Shown here in pieces: positions 27,745-37,489 of a stretch of 64,000 nucleotides of DNA. Position numbers and translations under genes: made by a program. The notes beneath the pieces are model-generated. The model made no database searches and had not been told where the DNA came from. It saw only the letters and a list, made by a program, of their open reading frames with translations. Positions within the stretch are counted from its first letter, which is position 1, and each line of letters starts with the position of its first letter. The stretch comes from Dysgonomonas sp. PF1-14 (lineage in GTDB: Bacteria > Bacteroidota > Bacteroidia > Bacteroidales > Dysgonomonadaceae), in the NCBI RefSeq assembly GCF_029892965.1, contig NZ_JARXWN010000003.1, positions 248,001 through 312,000 on the forward strand. Direction: 5' to 3'.

Positions 27745-27930
27745 ATGGAATTTAGCAAAGAAGTATGGAATCTGACCGATTATGAGATGGAATATGATGC
27801 CGGCATCGGTGAAGCATTCCGTCTGAAAGACTTTACAGTCAAAGCTCTTAGCAATGGTTTGCCGGATGCAGCTTTGTTTGCCAATTCCCTTTTCTGGAAA
27901 CAGAAAATCAGTCGCTTTAAAGACAAATAA
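27745..27930 (+). CDS. Small acidic protein of unknown function (61 aa)
   Basis: MEFSKEVWNLTDYEMEYDAGIGEAF then RLKDFTVKALSNGLPDAALF. It has no signal or membrane segment and is not recognised. An upstream in-frame ATG at 27727 would overlap the previous stop, so the ATG at 27745 is preferred. It is probably the last gene of the small cluster beginning at 26549. Confidence 0.45.
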   Translation: MEFSKEVWNLTDYEMEYDAGIGEAFRLKDFTVKALSNGLPDAALFANSLFWKQKISRFKDK

Positions 27931-28005
27931 GAATGCCCTGCTGTGTAAGCCGTACAATGTAACTATTATTAAAAGTAAAGTTTTAATAGTTTCTAAACTA
28001 TTTCT

Positions 28006-28013
28006 TACATTTG
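28006..28013 (+). promoter_or_regulatory. -7 box immediately before the DUF4199 gene
   Basis: TACATTTG fits TAnnTTTG and ends 7 nt before the ATG at 28021, so the transcript would be leaderless or nearly so. The -33 region is only T-rich. Confidence 0.55.
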
Positions 28014-28020
28014 TACCACA

Positions 28021-28548
28021 ATGACGAATCATACGCAAATCGACGGAAAAGAGACCTCGCCGCTTAAGTATGCCATGCAATACGGCCTCTATTTAGGTGT
28101 CTTTTGGGCGTTAAAATACCTTGTTTATGTAGCGGCCAGCTATTGGGTACATTTTATCTATTTGTACTATCTGCTCAATGTAGGTACGTTTATACTGATC
28201 TATGTTTTTTACATCAAGTATATAAATGCCGATACCTACCCTGTGAATAACAAGATACGGGGCTTTCTCTTTGTCGTCCTGCTGTGTTTCTTCGCCTCCT
28301 TTATAGAGGCGGCGGCAGTATATCTGCACTTTCAGGTACTCGATCCCGGATATTATTCGAGCAAGATAGCGCCCACTCTTGCTAAAATGGTGGAATCGTT
28401 TCCATATCCACCTCAGATGAAAGCCGATGCTCTGATCATGGTAAACAGCAGTTTGCTGTATGTGGTGTCCATTTTTATGGGCAATGTGTTTCTGGGAGTG
28501 TTGTTAGGTACGCCTATGGCGTTGTTGGTAAAGAAAAGTAATCAGTAA
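28021..28548 (+). CDS. DUF4199 domain membrane protein
   Basis: 175 residues with four hydrophobic helices. The N-terminal part (SPLKYAMQYGLYLGVFWALKYLVYVA) and the Ala/Glu-containing third helix are typical of Bacteroidetes DUF4199 proteins. The next gene, a polyprenyl-phosphate-type glycosyltransferase, begins 10 nt downstream. This pairing is one I recall from many Bacteroidetes, so a role in membrane-linked glycan transfer is plausible but inferred. Confidence 0.82.
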   Translation: MTNHTQIDGKETSPLKYAMQYGLYLGVFWALKYLVYVAASYWVHFIYLYYLLNVGTFILIYVFYIKYINADTYPVNNKIRGFLFVVLLCFFASFIEAAAVYLHFQVLDPGYYSSKIAPTLAKMVESFPYPPQMKADALIMVNSSLLYVVSIFMGNVFLGVLLGTPMALLVKKSNQ

Positions 28549-28558
28549 TCCTCATATC

Positions 28559-29509
28559 ATGGACATTTCGGTAGTTATCCCATTGTTTAATGAAGAAGAA
28601 TCCCTGTCGGAACTTTACACATGGATCGCGCGGGTGATGAACGAGAACGGCTATTCTTACGAAGTCATTTTTGTAGATGATGGTAGTACAGATAGTTCGT
28701 GGGACGTGATATGCGATCTGCGAAAATCGTCGCCCGAAGTTAAGGCTATTCGTTTCAGACGCAACTATGGCAAATCGCCCGCATTGCACTGCGCATTCCA
28801 AAAGGCTCAGGGAGACGTTGTGATTACTATGGATGCCGATTTACAGGACAGTCCTGATGAAATACCGGCACTCTATAAAATGATAAAAGAAGACGGCTAT
28901 GATCTGGTTTCGGGCTGGAAGAAGAAACGTTATGATCCGCTGTCGAAAACAATACCTACAAAATTATTTAATGCGACGGCTCGAGCTGTTTCGGGAGTTA
29001 AGCTCCACGACTTTAATTGTGGGCTGAAATCGTACCGGAAAGAAGTCGTAAAAAGCATAGAAGTGTACAACGATATGCACCGCTACATCCCTTATCTGGC
29101 GAAGATAGCCGGATTCAACAAAATAGGAGAGAAGGTAGTGCAGCATCAGGCACGCAAATTCGGTAAAAGCAAATTTGCAGGTATCAGCCGTTTTGTAAAT
29201 GGCTACCTCGATTTGCTCACCCTATGGTTCCTCTCAGTCTTCGGACGCAAGCCGATGCACTTTTTCGGGCTGTGGGGAACAGTTATGTTCTTTCTGGGTT
29301 TCATTGCCGTCATTATAGTAGGAGCCAATAAGCTATATGCTATCAGCAGAGGGGTACCGCATCCGCTGGTGACCAGCTCGCCTTACTTTTACATAGCACT
29401 CACAATGATGCTGCTTGGCACACAGTTGTTCCTTGCCGGATTTTTAGGAGAAATAGTATCCCGCAATTCGTCCGACAGGAACGATTATAAGATAGAGGAA
29501 GAATTGTAG
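28559..29509 (+). CDS. Polyprenyl-phosphate glycosyltransferase (GT2, GtrB/DPM1-like)
   Basis: 316 residues: a GT-A domain (ISVVIPLFNEEESLSELYTWI, FVDDGSTDSSW, the metal-binding TMDADLQDSPDEIP) followed by two C-terminal membrane helices (about 235-260 and 275-300). This is the GtrB/ArnC/DPM1 arrangement: a sugar moves from a nucleotide to undecaprenyl phosphate on the cytoplasmic face. The lipid-linked sugar is unknown. It is co-transcribed with the DUF4199 gene. Confidence 0.92.
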   Translation: MDISVVIPLFNEEESLSELYTWIARVMNENGYSYEVIFVDDGSTDSSWDVICDLRKSSPEVKAIRFRRNYGKSPALHCAFQKAQGDVVITMDADLQDSPDEIPALYKMIKEDGYDLVSGWKKKRYDPLSKTIPTKLFNATARAVSGVKLHDFNCGLKSYRKEVVKSIEVYNDMHRYIPYLAKIAGFNKIGEKVVQHQARKFGKSKFAGISRFVNGYLDLLTLWFLSVFGRKPMHFFGLWGTVMFFLGFIAVIIVGANKLYAISRGVPHPLVTSSPYFYIALTMMLLGTQLFLAGFLGEIVSRNSSDRNDYKIEEEL

Positions 29510-29550
29510 TTTTGCTACACCAGTTAGCTAATCGCTTTAGTTTTGTCAAA

Positions 29551-29599
29551 CTTGTAACTCGTAACTGTCTGAAGGACAAAGTAACTTGTAACTCGTAAT
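29551..29599. repeat. Two direct copies of a CTTGTAACTCGTAA repeat
   Basis: CTTGTAACTCGTAACT at 29551-29566 and CTTGTAACTCGTAAT at 29585-29599 fill the gap between two genes. Related copies, some inverted, occur at 49029-49087. Confidence 0.75.
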
Positions 29600-29607
29600 A
29601 TATACTT

Positions 29608-30126
29608 ATGCAACTAAAAGAACTTATCGAAAGCCGTTATTCGGTTAGGGCTTACCTTCCGCAACCCGTAGAAAAGGAAAAAGTAGATTATATACTCGAA
29701 TGTGCCAGATTATCTCCTTCGGCCTGTAATCTACAGCCTTGGAGATTCTATGTAGTAACGGATAAGGCTGTAATGGCGCGGATACATGAATCATACAACC
29801 GCGATTGGTTTGCAACCGCACCTATGCACATTGTCGTATGCAAAGATACTTCCGAATCGTGGAAAAGGACGACATCCGATAATAAAGATCATGCCGACAT
29901 AGACGCGGCCATAGCTTCTGAGCATATTTGTCTGGCAGTGGCAAATGTTGGATTGGGTACATGCTGGATATGCAACTTCAAACCCGATGAGCTGACCGAT
30001 GCCTTACATCTGCCTGACCATATAGAACCTATCGCAATCTTTCCACTGGGGTATATTGACGAAGAAAAAAGCAAACCTACCGAAAAAAAGAGAAAACCGG
30101 CAGCAGATATTATCGAATGGATATAA
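29608..30126 (+). CDS. Nitroreductase family protein
   Basis: FMN-dependent oxidoreductase fold of 172 residues. The N-terminal SRYSVRAYLPQPVEKEKVDYILECARLSPSACNLQPWRFYVV is the classic FMN/NADH-binding start, and AVANVGLGTCWICNF is the conserved C-terminal half. Substrates vary widely in this family and cannot be assigned. The last 10 nt overlap the mntP start, so the two are translationally coupled. Confidence 0.9.
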   Translation: MQLKELIESRYSVRAYLPQPVEKEKVDYILECARLSPSACNLQPWRFYVVTDKAVMARIHESYNRDWFATAPMHIVVCKDTSESWKRTTSDNKDHADIDAAIASEHICLAVANVGLGTCWICNFKPDELTDALHLPDHIEPIAIFPLGYIDEEKSKPTEKKRKPAADIIEWI

Positions 30127-30698
30127 TTCAGATTATTATTCTGGCTATCGGTTTATCTATGGATAGCCTTATTATAGCGCTAACCAGCGGTGCAATCATT
30201 GGAAATCATCACAGAGTAAATGTGGCAAAGATAGCAGGTATGCTGGCTTTTATACAAATGGGGCTGACTGTCTTCGGGTGGCTTGTGGGCTCTACATTTG
30301 CCCGTTATATAGAGGAATTCGATCACTGGATTGCATTCGGCATACTGCTTATCTTGGGTATTCGTGTTATCGTGTCGGCACTGAAGAATGAGGAAAGTTC
30401 ACCTTTCGATCCTCTCAACTTCAAGGTCATGCTCGGACTGGCGATTGCTACCAGCATAGATGCAACGGCAGTAGGTTTGTCCCTGTCCTTTGTCAATACA
30501 CAGATACTTGTTCCTGCTTTTATTATCGGCATTGTCACATTCGTTATTTCTTCTGTTGGGGTAATATCGGGCAGCAAGGTAGGGCAACGCTACAACCTGA
30601 GTATAAATATGCTTGGAGGTATTATTCTTATTCTTATCGCCTGCACCATTCTGGCAGGGCATACCTTGCTTGGACAGGGGCAAACCGTACACCTCTGA
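30117..30698 (+). CDS. mntP: Manganese efflux pump MntP
   Basis: 193 residues with six membrane helices. The two family motifs GLSMDSLIIALTSG and TSIDATAVGLSLSF carry the Asp residues of the Mn2+ path. MntP exports Mn2+ under Mn stress in E. coli. It overlaps the nitroreductase end by 10 nt. No yybP-ykoY riboswitch was recognised upstream, which is expected if it is expressed from the nitroreductase promoter. Confidence 0.92.
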   Translation: MDIIQIIILAIGLSMDSLIIALTSGAIIGNHHRVNVAKIAGMLAFIQMGLTVFGWLVGSTFARYIEEFDHWIAFGILLILGIRVIVSALKNEESSPFDPLNFKVMLGLAIATSIDATAVGLSLSFVNTQILVPAFIIGIVTFVISSVGVISGSKVGQRYNLSINMLGGIILILIACTILAGHTLLGQGQTVHL

Positions 30699-30846
30699 TA
30701 GTGTTTACAAGAATCAACTGTTGTTAAATAAACCAAAGAAACGAACGTTCGGCATACCGGTATGTTATAATTGAAAGATATCGGCATTATATTTATTTGT
30801 AATTAATTGCCGTCGGCTATTTATTAACTATTAAATTGATTCGTAA

Positions 30847-31092
30847 ATGACACTTATATTATTCTTGATATTTGCAATATTGATCTTCGGGGTGATGCTG
30901 TTACTATCCGTAGTAAGGGGTGTGTCATCTTTTATATTCGGGAAACCGTCAGCATATTCGGGCAGCTCGTCAGGGCGTAGTTCCTCGTCTCAAAAGTCTT
31001 CAGCTTATAATCCGTTCGGAGGGCAGGAGACAAAAAAAGTATTTTCGAAAGACGAGGGGGAATATGTTTCCTATGAAGAAATAAAGGAATAG
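30847..31092 (+). CDS. DUF4834 family small membrane protein
   Basis: 81 residues: an N-terminal membrane helix (LILFLIFAILIFGVMLLLSVV), a Ser/Gly-rich linker and the C-terminal motif KKVFSKDEGEYVSYEEIKE that marks DUF4834, a Bacteroidetes-specific family of unknown function. A terminator follows directly. Confidence 0.82.
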   Translation: MTLILFLIFAILIFGVMLLLSVVRGVSSFIFGKPSAYSGSSSGRSSSSQKSSAYNPFGGQETKKVFSKDEGEYVSYEEIKE

Positions 31093-31115
31093 CGGAAGAA
31101 GCTAAATGAAATAGA

Positions 31116-31147
31116 AATCCCCTGTCGGTTTGTTCCGGCAGGGGATT
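31116..31147. terminator. Shared terminator between the DUF4834 gene and the convergent unknown gene
   Basis: Stem AATCCCCTGTCGG/CCGGCAGGGGATT (13 bp with one mismatch), placed between convergent stops and followed on the plus strand by GTTGTTTT. It is nearly the same sequence as the hairpin at 31752-31781. Confidence 0.8.
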
Positions 31148-31153
31148 GTTGTT

Positions 31154-31675
31154 TTATATGAAGTTTATACCCAATAATTTAAGTTTTTCATCTTTATAAC
31201 TGAAATGCCATATTAACCTTTCGTATGTGCCAATACCACTCTTTCTGAATACATTATTATATATATAACCGAGTCTTCTTGTTCGAGTAAAACTCATTGT
31301 GTCATTTGTCTTGTATATTATATCAGCTTTGTCTCCGTAATAAAAGAAAGGGATTTCCTGTATGTTTATTACACCTGATGGAGATGATTGATCTAATATT
31401 GATGTTGTATTCAGAGGTTCGAGACTGACAATTATAAGAATACTGTTATTTATGGTATCAGGTTGTTGTTGAATTATAAATACTCTGTCTTTGTACTTTT
31501 TGTGAACTTTATATTCTAAAACAATAGCTGCTATTTCGTTTATAAAGGACTTCTCTTCTATTTTCAGAACGGGATAACTAGCCGTAAAAGTAGTGTCTAC
31601 AATTTTGATAGTTTCTCTCTGGGAGAACAAAAAGAGTGTTTGTAAAAAGAGTAATATAAATATTAGATTTCTCAT
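31154..31675 (-). CDS. Secreted protein of unknown function (173 aa)
   Basis: The ATG at 31675 gives MRNLIFILLFLQTLFLFSQ, a good signal peptide; a longer frame from 31702 would bury it. The mature part is beta-rich (DTFTASYPVLKIEEKSF, then FIIQQQPDTINNSILIIV) and unrecognised. It is AT-rich and sits between two nearly identical terminator hairpins. Confidence 0.65.
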   Translation of the reverse strand: MRNLIFILLFLQTLFLFSQRETIKIVDTTFTASYPVLKIEEKSFINEIAAIVLEYKVHKKYKDRVFIIQQQPDTINNSILIIVSLEPLNTTSILDQSSPSGVINIQEIPFFYYGDKADIIYKTNDTMSFTRTRRLGYIYNNVFRKSGIGTYERLIWHFSYKDEKLKLLGINFI

Positions 31676-31751
31676 AGCTGAGTAATTAAAAGAAGTGAGC
31701 ACCTAAAGATATGCTTTTTTCTCAGGAAGATAAGAACGTGATAAAATAATA

Positions 31752-31781
31752 ATCCCCTGTCGGTTCCATCGGACAGGGGTT
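31752..31781 (-). terminator. Terminator of the S41 protease gene
   Basis: CCCCTGTC/GACAGGGG core stem with flanking AA/TT pairs. The minus-strand side continues as ATTATTATTTTAT. It lies 32 nt after the protease stop. Confidence 0.75.
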
Positions 31782-31812
31782 CTTTATATTTAGAGTAAAT
31801 GAAATTAGTTTT

Positions 31813-33408
31813 TTATCGCTTATTCAACAACTTACTATACGTCCTGTCATCCTTAATTATTTCGTATGCCTTCTTGTAGGTATCACTATGGTCGTTAAAT
31901 ATCCTTACCAGCGTTTCCATGTCGTAGACATCGCGCCCTATAAGTGCTTTTATCTGATACTCGAATATACCTTTCGATTTATCGTATTGCTCCTGATTGA
32001 ACTCTATCTTTTCTTCGTTAGCAGATGTAATCACCTTGTCCAATACTTCCTGTGGTACATTATATTCCTTGTAGAAAGCCTCTTTGGATGGGTAGTCTTT
32101 CAATATCTGATCCCTGTGATTATCTACTTCTGCGTATGCTATTTTATTTATAATGCCTCTGTTGGCCACACTTCCCAGATAATTTGTGTATCTGGTAGTG
32201 TCGATAGGGATAAAGTAATCCGGCATAATACCGCCCCCGCCATACACAGTCCGCTTGTTCACCAGAGTCTGATATTTCAGCGAATCGGGGAAGTGAATGC
32301 TATCTGCGTGCATCATTTCGCCTTTGTTGTATCGGTCTATCACGTCCTTATTGTACGAAAGCAGGTCGCCGCTTGTATAAGGCTTTTGTATCGAGCGGCC
32401 TGTAGGCGTATAATAGCGTGCAACAGTAAGCCGTATCATCGATTCGTCAGGTAGAGGAATCGGACGTTGTACCAATCCTTTTCCGAAACTGCGGCGGCCT
32501 ACAATTACTCCTCTGTCCCAGTCCTGAACAGCACCCGAAAGGATTTCACTGGCCGATGCCGAACCTTCGTTTATCATTATCACTACTTTGCCGTTCTCGA
32601 AAGAGCCTTTAGCTGTAGATACTTCATCTCGTCGCGGCTGTCTGCTACCTTCGGTATATACAATCAGTTTACCTTTGTCGAGAAATTCATCGGCAAGGTC
32701 TATAGCCGGAGCCATGTAGCCTCCGCCATTATTTTCCAGATCGAGGATAAGGTTTGTCATGCCCATTCCTTTCAGTTTCTTCACCGCATCGCTAAATTCA
32801 CTCGCAGTAGTTGCACCGAAGCGCATAAGATGTATATAGCCAGTATTCTGGTCTATCATATAACTGGCATCTATACTGTAAACGGGTATCTTGGCACGAG
32901 TGATCTTAAAGCTTAACAGATCGGGTACACCACGACGCAGCACCTTGACATTTACAGAAGTCCCCTTTGGGCCTTTCAGATGTGATGTCACATACTTTGA
33001 CGATTTCTTTACTCCGGCAATCAAAGTATCATTTACATAAAGTATCTTGTCTCCAGCCCTTATTCCTACTTTTTCGGATGGGCCTCCCGGAATGGTTTCT
33101 ATTACATACAGTGTATCGGTCAGCATATTGAATGAAATACCGATTCCGTCAAAGTTTCCTTCGAGTGGTTCGTTCATTTCCTTTACCTCATCGGCGCTGA
33201 TGTATGTAGAGTGTGGATCGAGCTTCTCTAACAATGATTTAATAGCGTCTTCCGCCAATTTGTTGTCGTCTACCTTATCTACATACAGATTTTCTATCAC
33301 AGCCATCGTAGTCGCCAGCTTTTTAGAGCCTTCACTCATTTTGAACTGAGCCGACACATTTAGTGCAATGACAAAAAAGCAGAGCACTGATATGGTAATT
33401 CTTCTCAT
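31813..33408 (-). CDS. S41 family C-terminal processing protease
   Basis: Periplasmic protease of 531 residues with an N-terminal signal (ISVLCFFVIALNVSAQ). A PDZ domain follows (about residues 90-170, starting EGNFDGIGISFNML). The S41 catalytic core has the Ser nucleophile in EGSASASEILSGA (near residue 283) and the general-base Lys in GRRSFGKGLVQ. Ctp/Prc proteins trim or degrade envelope proteins at their C-termini. It lies 60 nt after coaD and is probably the last gene of the recQ-coaD unit. Confidence 0.93.
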   Translation of the reverse strand: MRRITISVLCFFVIALNVSAQFKMSEGSKKLATTMAVIENLYVDKVDDNKLAEDAIKSLLEKLDPHSTYISADEVKEMNEPLEGNFDGIGISFNMLTDTLYVIETIPGGPSEKVGIRAGDKILYVNDTLIAGVKKSSKYVTSHLKGPKGTSVNVKVLRRGVPDLLSFKITRAKIPVYSIDASYMIDQNTGYIHLMRFGATTASEFSDAVKKLKGMGMTNLILDLENNGGGYMAPAIDLADEFLDKGKLIVYTEGSRQPRRDEVSTAKGSFENGKVVIMINEGSASASEILSGAVQDWDRGVIVGRRSFGKGLVQRPIPLPDESMIRLTVARYYTPTGRSIQKPYTSGDLLSYNKDVIDRYNKGEMMHADSIHFPDSLKYQTLVNKRTVYGGGGIMPDYFIPIDTTRYTNYLGSVANRGIINKIAYAEVDNHRDQILKDYPSKEAFYKEYNVPQEVLDKVITSANEEKIEFNQEQYDKSKGIFEYQIKALIGRDVYDMETLVRIFNDHSDTYKKAYEIIKDDRTYSKLLNKR

Positions 33409-33468
33409 TCTAAATTGATTTTTAATGTAATCTACTGTGTTTTAGCAGATTGTTTCTTTTGTTATATG

Positions 33469-33936
33469 TTAATCCTGAATCTTTAAAACCATGCCTTCAG
33501 GAAGGAATTGGCTGACATCATGTCCGAAACGTAGCAGTTCGCGTACAATGGTAGAACTGATATGCGTAAGCTCGGGTTCGGTGAAGAGGATAACGGTTTC
33601 TACGCCTGATATTTTCCGGTTCATATCCGCAATCGTCTTTTCGTATTCAAAGTCGTTTACAGACCGTATCCCTCTTATTATAAAGTTAGCGTTAATATTT
33701 TTTGCGTAGTCGACAGTCAGATTGTCGTATGTGTCCACAGCTATGCGTGGCTCGTTGCTATAAAGCAATTCTATCATTTCGATACGGCTATCCAGCGAAA
33801 AAAAACTTTTCTTTGCTTCATTCTTACCAATGGCAATAACGATCTCATCTACTAATTCGAGAGATCGTTTTACCAGTGAATGATGTCCTATCGTAAAGGG
33901 ATCGAATGTTCCCGGAAAGATTGCTTTTTTTTTCAT
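33469..33936 (-). CDS. coaD: Pantetheine-phosphate adenylyltransferase
   Basis: Penultimate enzyme of coenzyme A synthesis (155 residues). The start at 33936 gives [22 protein letters not shown] with the T-x-G-H nucleotidyltransferase motif right at the N-terminus, as in all CoaD proteins; a longer frame to 34086 runs into recQ and is rejected. [10 protein letters not shown] and [10 protein letters not shown] are further signatures. It starts 4 nt after the recQ stop. panC and panD of the same pathway lie 13 kb away. Confidence 0.96.
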   Translation of the reverse strand: MKKKAIFPGTFDPFTIGHHSLVKRSLELVDEIVIAIGKNEAKKSFFSLDSRIEMIELLYSNEPRIAVDTYDNLTVDYAKNINANFIIRGIRSVNDFEYEKTIADMNRKISGVETVILFTEPELTHISSTIVRELLRFGHDVSQFLPEGMVLKIQD

Positions 33937-33940
33937 TTTG

Positions 33941-36136
33941 TTAATTTGCCATGTCGGAGATAAACTTGATCCGTACCAAACGGATTTCATCTTCCGAATA
34001 TTCCCCGAGTTCGTTGATAGCCTCTTCCAGATCGTCGGATTCAGCTTCTTGGAAATATTGGAATATATCGTCCAGATGATCTTCATCTATTACTTCGCGC
34101 AAGAAGTAGTCGATATTTATTTTAGTACCCGAATATACGATAGCTTCTACTTCATTGAGCAGCTCACCAAAGTCGATTCCTTTCGATTCGGCCAGATCGT
34201 CGAGCGCCACTTTGCGGTCGATAGCCTGTACGATGGCTACTTTCAGCTTCGACTTGTTTGCTACCGTTCTGACACGCAAATCTTCCGGGCGTTCTATCTC
34301 GTTTTCTTCAACGTGTTTCTTTATTATTTGTAGAAACTCCGTTCCGTACCTTTTTGCTTTTCCTGCTCCTACACCCGGAATGTTTTGCAACTCATCCATA
34401 GTGATCGGATAGATGGTAGCCATTGCCTCAAGAGACGGGTCTTGGAAAATAACGTACGGAGGCACATTATTGTTCTTTGCCATCTTCTTTCGCAGGTCTT
34501 TCATTATAGAGAAAAGTACAGGGTCTACGGCCGAACCGCCACCGCCGCCTTTGACTACAACGTCATCTATATTTTCGTCGTCATCCAAGTCGTCCTCGTC
34601 TGCCGTCGTAATCTTAAATGAAACGGGCTTTTTCAGGAAGTCTTTTCCTTTCTTAGTCATTTTCAGCAACCCATAATTTTCAATATCTTTTTCAAAATAT
34701 CCGGCAATGAGTGCCTGACGGATAACAGCATTCCATGTGTCTTCATCGGCATCGTCACCCGAACCGAAAACTTCCAGGTCCTGATGTCCGTATGTCTCTA
34801 TTTCGGACGTTTCTTTGCCTCTCAATACATTGATAACGTAGTCCGATTTGAATTTTTCTTTTAATGCAGCTACAGCCTCGATGGCTGTCAATAATAGTTC
34901 TTTGGCTTCCACTTGTCTTTTAGGGTTTACACAATTATCACAGTTTCCACAATTTCTTTCTTTATATTCTTCACCGAAGTAGTGAAGCAGTACCTTTTTG
35001 CGGCAAAGCGCAGTTTCTGCGTATGCAGCCGTTTCAAGAAGCAGTTGTTTTCCTATTTCTTGTTCGGCGACAGGCTTGCCTTGCATAAATTTTTCCAGTT
35101 TCTGTAAGTCTTTGAAGGAATAGAAGGCGATACATTTCCCCTCACCCCCGTCGCGTCCTGCGCGTCCGGTTTCCTGATAGTATCCTTCAAGACTTTTTGG
35201 CATGTCGTAGTGTATGACATATCTCACATCGGGTTTGTCTATCCCCATACCGAATGCAATGGTAGCTACTATTACGTCTGCCTGTTCCATCAGGAATGCA
35301 TCCTGATTGGCAGAGCGTGTATTTGCATCCAATCCTGCATGGTAGGGCAGAGCATTTACGCCATTGGCCTGAAGTATTTCGGCAAATTCTTCTACCTTCT
35401 TCCGGCTCAGGCAATATATGATACCCGATTTATGTTCTTGCGATCTGATATATTTGATAATGTCCTTGTCTACGTTATTCGTTTTTGTACGGACTTCGTA
35501 GTAAAGGTTTTCGCGGTTGAACGATGCCTTAAATACATCGGCATCTATCATTCCCAGATTCTTCTGTATGTCGAGCTGTACCTTAGGTGTAGCCGTTGCG
35601 GTAAGTGCAATGATCGGATGTTTGCCGATCTCTGCCACAATAGGGCGGATACGTCTGTACTCGGGGCGAAAATCGTGTCCCCACTCCGATATACAGTGAG
35701 CTTCATCTATGGCATAGAACGAAATTTGTATCTGACGAAGGAAGTCGATATTCTCCTCCTTAGTCAGCGATTCGGGTGCGACATACAACAGTTTTGTCTT
35801 GCCCGATAGTATGTCACTTTTTACCTGTTCTATGGCAGCCTTATTGAGTGACGAATTTATAAAATGCGCCACACCGTCTTCTTCGCTGAAGTTGCGCATG
35901 GCATCTACCTGATTTTTCATCAGGGCTATCAGGGGGGATATAATAACGGCTGTTCCCTCCATCAGTAGCGCAGGAAGCTGATAACAAAGAGACTTCCCTC
36001 CGCCTGTAGGCATGAGGACAAAAGAGTCTCTTCCATTCAGAACATTCTGAATGATAGCTTCTTGGTTACCTTTGAACTTGTCAAAGCCAAAATGCTTTTT
36101 TAGAGCACCGGTTAATATCCCTTCTTTGTTAAGCAT
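33941..36136 (-). CDS. recQ: ATP-dependent DNA helicase RecQ
   Basis: 3'-5' helicase of 731 residues. Walker A is [12 protein letters not shown] (TGGGKS at 44-49) and Walker B is [19 protein letters not shown] (near residue 142). GRAGRDG is motif VI. The RecQ C-terminal zinc site is [12 protein letters not shown]...CGNCDNC, followed by a winged helix and an HRDC domain ([19 protein letters not shown]). The C-terminal ~120 residues are acidic, a common extension in this phylum. coaD follows 4 nt later. Confidence 0.97.
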   Translation of the reverse strand: MLNKEGILTGALKKHFGFDKFKGNQEAIIQNVLNGRDSFVLMPTGGGKSLCYQLPALLMEGTAVIISPLIALMKNQVDAMRNFSEEDGVAHFINSSLNKAAIEQVKSDILSGKTKLLYVAPESLTKEENIDFLRQIQISFYAIDEAHCISEWGHDFRPEYRRIRPIVAEIGKHPIIALTATATPKVQLDIQKNLGMIDADVFKASFNRENLYYEVRTKTNNVDKDIIKYIRSQEHKSGIIYCLSRKKVEEFAEILQANGVNALPYHAGLDANTRSANQDAFLMEQADVIVATIAFGMGIDKPDVRYVIHYDMPKSLEGYYQETGRAGRDGGEGKCIAFYSFKDLQKLEKFMQGKPVAEQEIGKQLLLETAAYAETALCRKKVLLHYFGEEYKERNCGNCDNCVNPKRQVEAKELLLTAIEAVAALKEKFKSDYVINVLRGKETSEIETYGHQDLEVFGSGDDADEDTWNAVIRQALIAGYFEKDIENYGLLKMTKKGKDFLKKPVSFKITTADEDDLDDDENIDDVVVKGGGGGSAVDPVLFSIMKDLRKKMAKNNNVPPYVIFQDPSLEAMATIYPITMDELQNIPGVGAGKAKRYGTEFLQIIKKHVEENEIERPEDLRVRTVANKSKLKVAIVQAIDRKVALDDLAESKGIDFGELLNEVEAIVYSGTKINIDYFLREVIDEDHLDDIFQYFQEAESDDLEEAINELGEYSEDEIRLVRIKFISDMAN

Positions 36137-36229
36137 ACTTGCAAAATAAGCTGTTTATATTACGAAGATAAATTCCTAAATTTAAATCTCCAACTTAAAA
36201 TAGCCTATTTTTTATGAAAATAGCAAACT

Positions 36230-37471
36230 TTATTGTGAATTTTTCAATTTTATCATTTGAGACTTCTCGAGTTGTTCTTCGGCATACTCTTTTGTAATGT
36301 GAAGTTTCTCCTGTTGGGTAGATGGAATGTTGAACATGGAATCCATCATAATGGTTTCTACGATAGACCGCAATCCTCTGGCTCCCAGTTTGTATTCGAT
36401 AGCTTTGTCTACAATATATTCATATACGTCTTCGTCGAAGGTAAGGTCGACATTGTCTATTTTGAATAATTTCACATATTGTTTTATGATCGAATTTTTC
36501 GGCTCGGTTAATATTCTGCGCAGAGCACTTCTATCCAGTGCATCCAGATAGGTAAGGATAGGCAGACGACCTATAATTTCGGGTATTAGCCCGTACGACT
36601 TCAAATCCTGAGGGGCAACGTACTGCAACAGATTATCCCTGTCTACCTGCGCATTGCTCTTCGATGAAGCGTAGCCCACCACCATCGTGTTCAGGCGTTG
36701 TGCTATCTTGCGTTCGATTCCATCGAATGCACCACCACAAACGAAGAGGATATTTTTTGTATCCACTGCGATCATTTTCTGATCGGGGTGCTTACGCCCA
36801 CCTTGTGGCGGAACGTTTACGACGGAGCCTTCGAGCAGTTTTAGTAAACCTTGCTGTACACCTTCGCCGCTTACATCGCGTGTGATAGACGGATTGTCGC
36901 TTTTGCGCGCTATCTTGTCTATTTCGTCGATGAATACGATACCCCTTTCGGCTGCGGCAACGTCATAGTCCGATGCTTGCAGCAGGCGGGTAAGTATGCT
37001 CTCGATATCTTCGCCCACATATCCGGCTTCGGTGAGTACTGTTGCATCTACAATGGCGAAAGGCACATGCAATAGTTTAGCTATTGTGCGTGCCAGCAAT
37101 GTTTTACCTGTCCCTGTAGGGCCTACGAGTATTATATTTGATTTTTCGATTTCTATATCGTCGGTTTTCTCTTGTAGTATGCGTTTGTAGTGGTTGTACA
37201 CCGCTACCGAGAGATAGCGCTTGGCATTATCTTGTCCGATGATGTATCCGTCGAGATATTCTTTTATTTTCTTTGGGTCGGGTAGCTGGGTTTTATCTAT
37301 TCCCAGTGCCGATTTTTTCTTTGCTTCAAGGCTTTCTTTTACTATCTGGTAAGCCTGTTCGGAACAGCTGTCGCAGATGTCGGCTTCCATGCCTGATATG
37401 AGCATGTTTACTTCTTTGTCGCTACGTCCGCAAAAACTGCAATGATTAGTGTTTCCGTCTTTCTTTGCCAT
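36230..37471 (-). CDS. clpX: ATP-dependent Clp protease ATP-binding subunit ClpX
   Basis: AAA+ unfoldase that feeds substrates to ClpP (413 residues). The N-terminal C4 zinc finger ([14 protein letters not shown]...CDSCSEQ) selects substrates and adaptors. Walker A is [11 protein letters not shown] (about residue 117), followed by [17 protein letters not shown] and the sensor region ARGLRSIVE. The IGF-type loop that docks ClpP is not obvious by eye. It has its own promoter-like boxes that overlap the clpP terminator, so clpP and clpX appear to be separate transcripts. Confidence 0.97.
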   Translation of the reverse strand: MAKKDGNTNHCSFCGRSDKEVNMLISGMEADICDSCSEQAYQIVKESLEAKKKSALGIDKTQLPDPKKIKEYLDGYIIGQDNAKRYLSVAVYNHYKRILQEKTDDIEIEKSNIILVGPTGTGKTLLARTIAKLLHVPFAIVDATVLTEAGYVGEDIESILTRLLQASDYDVAAAERGIVFIDEIDKIARKSDNPSITRDVSGEGVQQGLLKLLEGSVVNVPPQGGRKHPDQKMIAVDTKNILFVCGGAFDGIERKIAQRLNTMVVGYASSKSNAQVDRDNLLQYVAPQDLKSYGLIPEIIGRLPILTYLDALDRSALRRILTEPKNSIIKQYVKLFKIDNVDLTFDEDVYEYIVDKAIEYKLGARGLRSIVETIMMDSMFNIPSTQQEKLHITKEYAEEQLEKSQMIKLKNSQ

Positions 37472-37489
37472 TTATTTTAGTTGAGTGTG

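Noticed and set aside
31888-32454. Plus-strand frame of 188 codons within the S41 protease gene
   Set aside because: Antisense shadow of a complete protease gene; no start context or motif.
33937-34086. Longer CoaD starting at 34086
   Set aside because: It would overlap recQ by about 145 bases and put 50 unrelated residues before the conserved [10 protein letters not shown] start.
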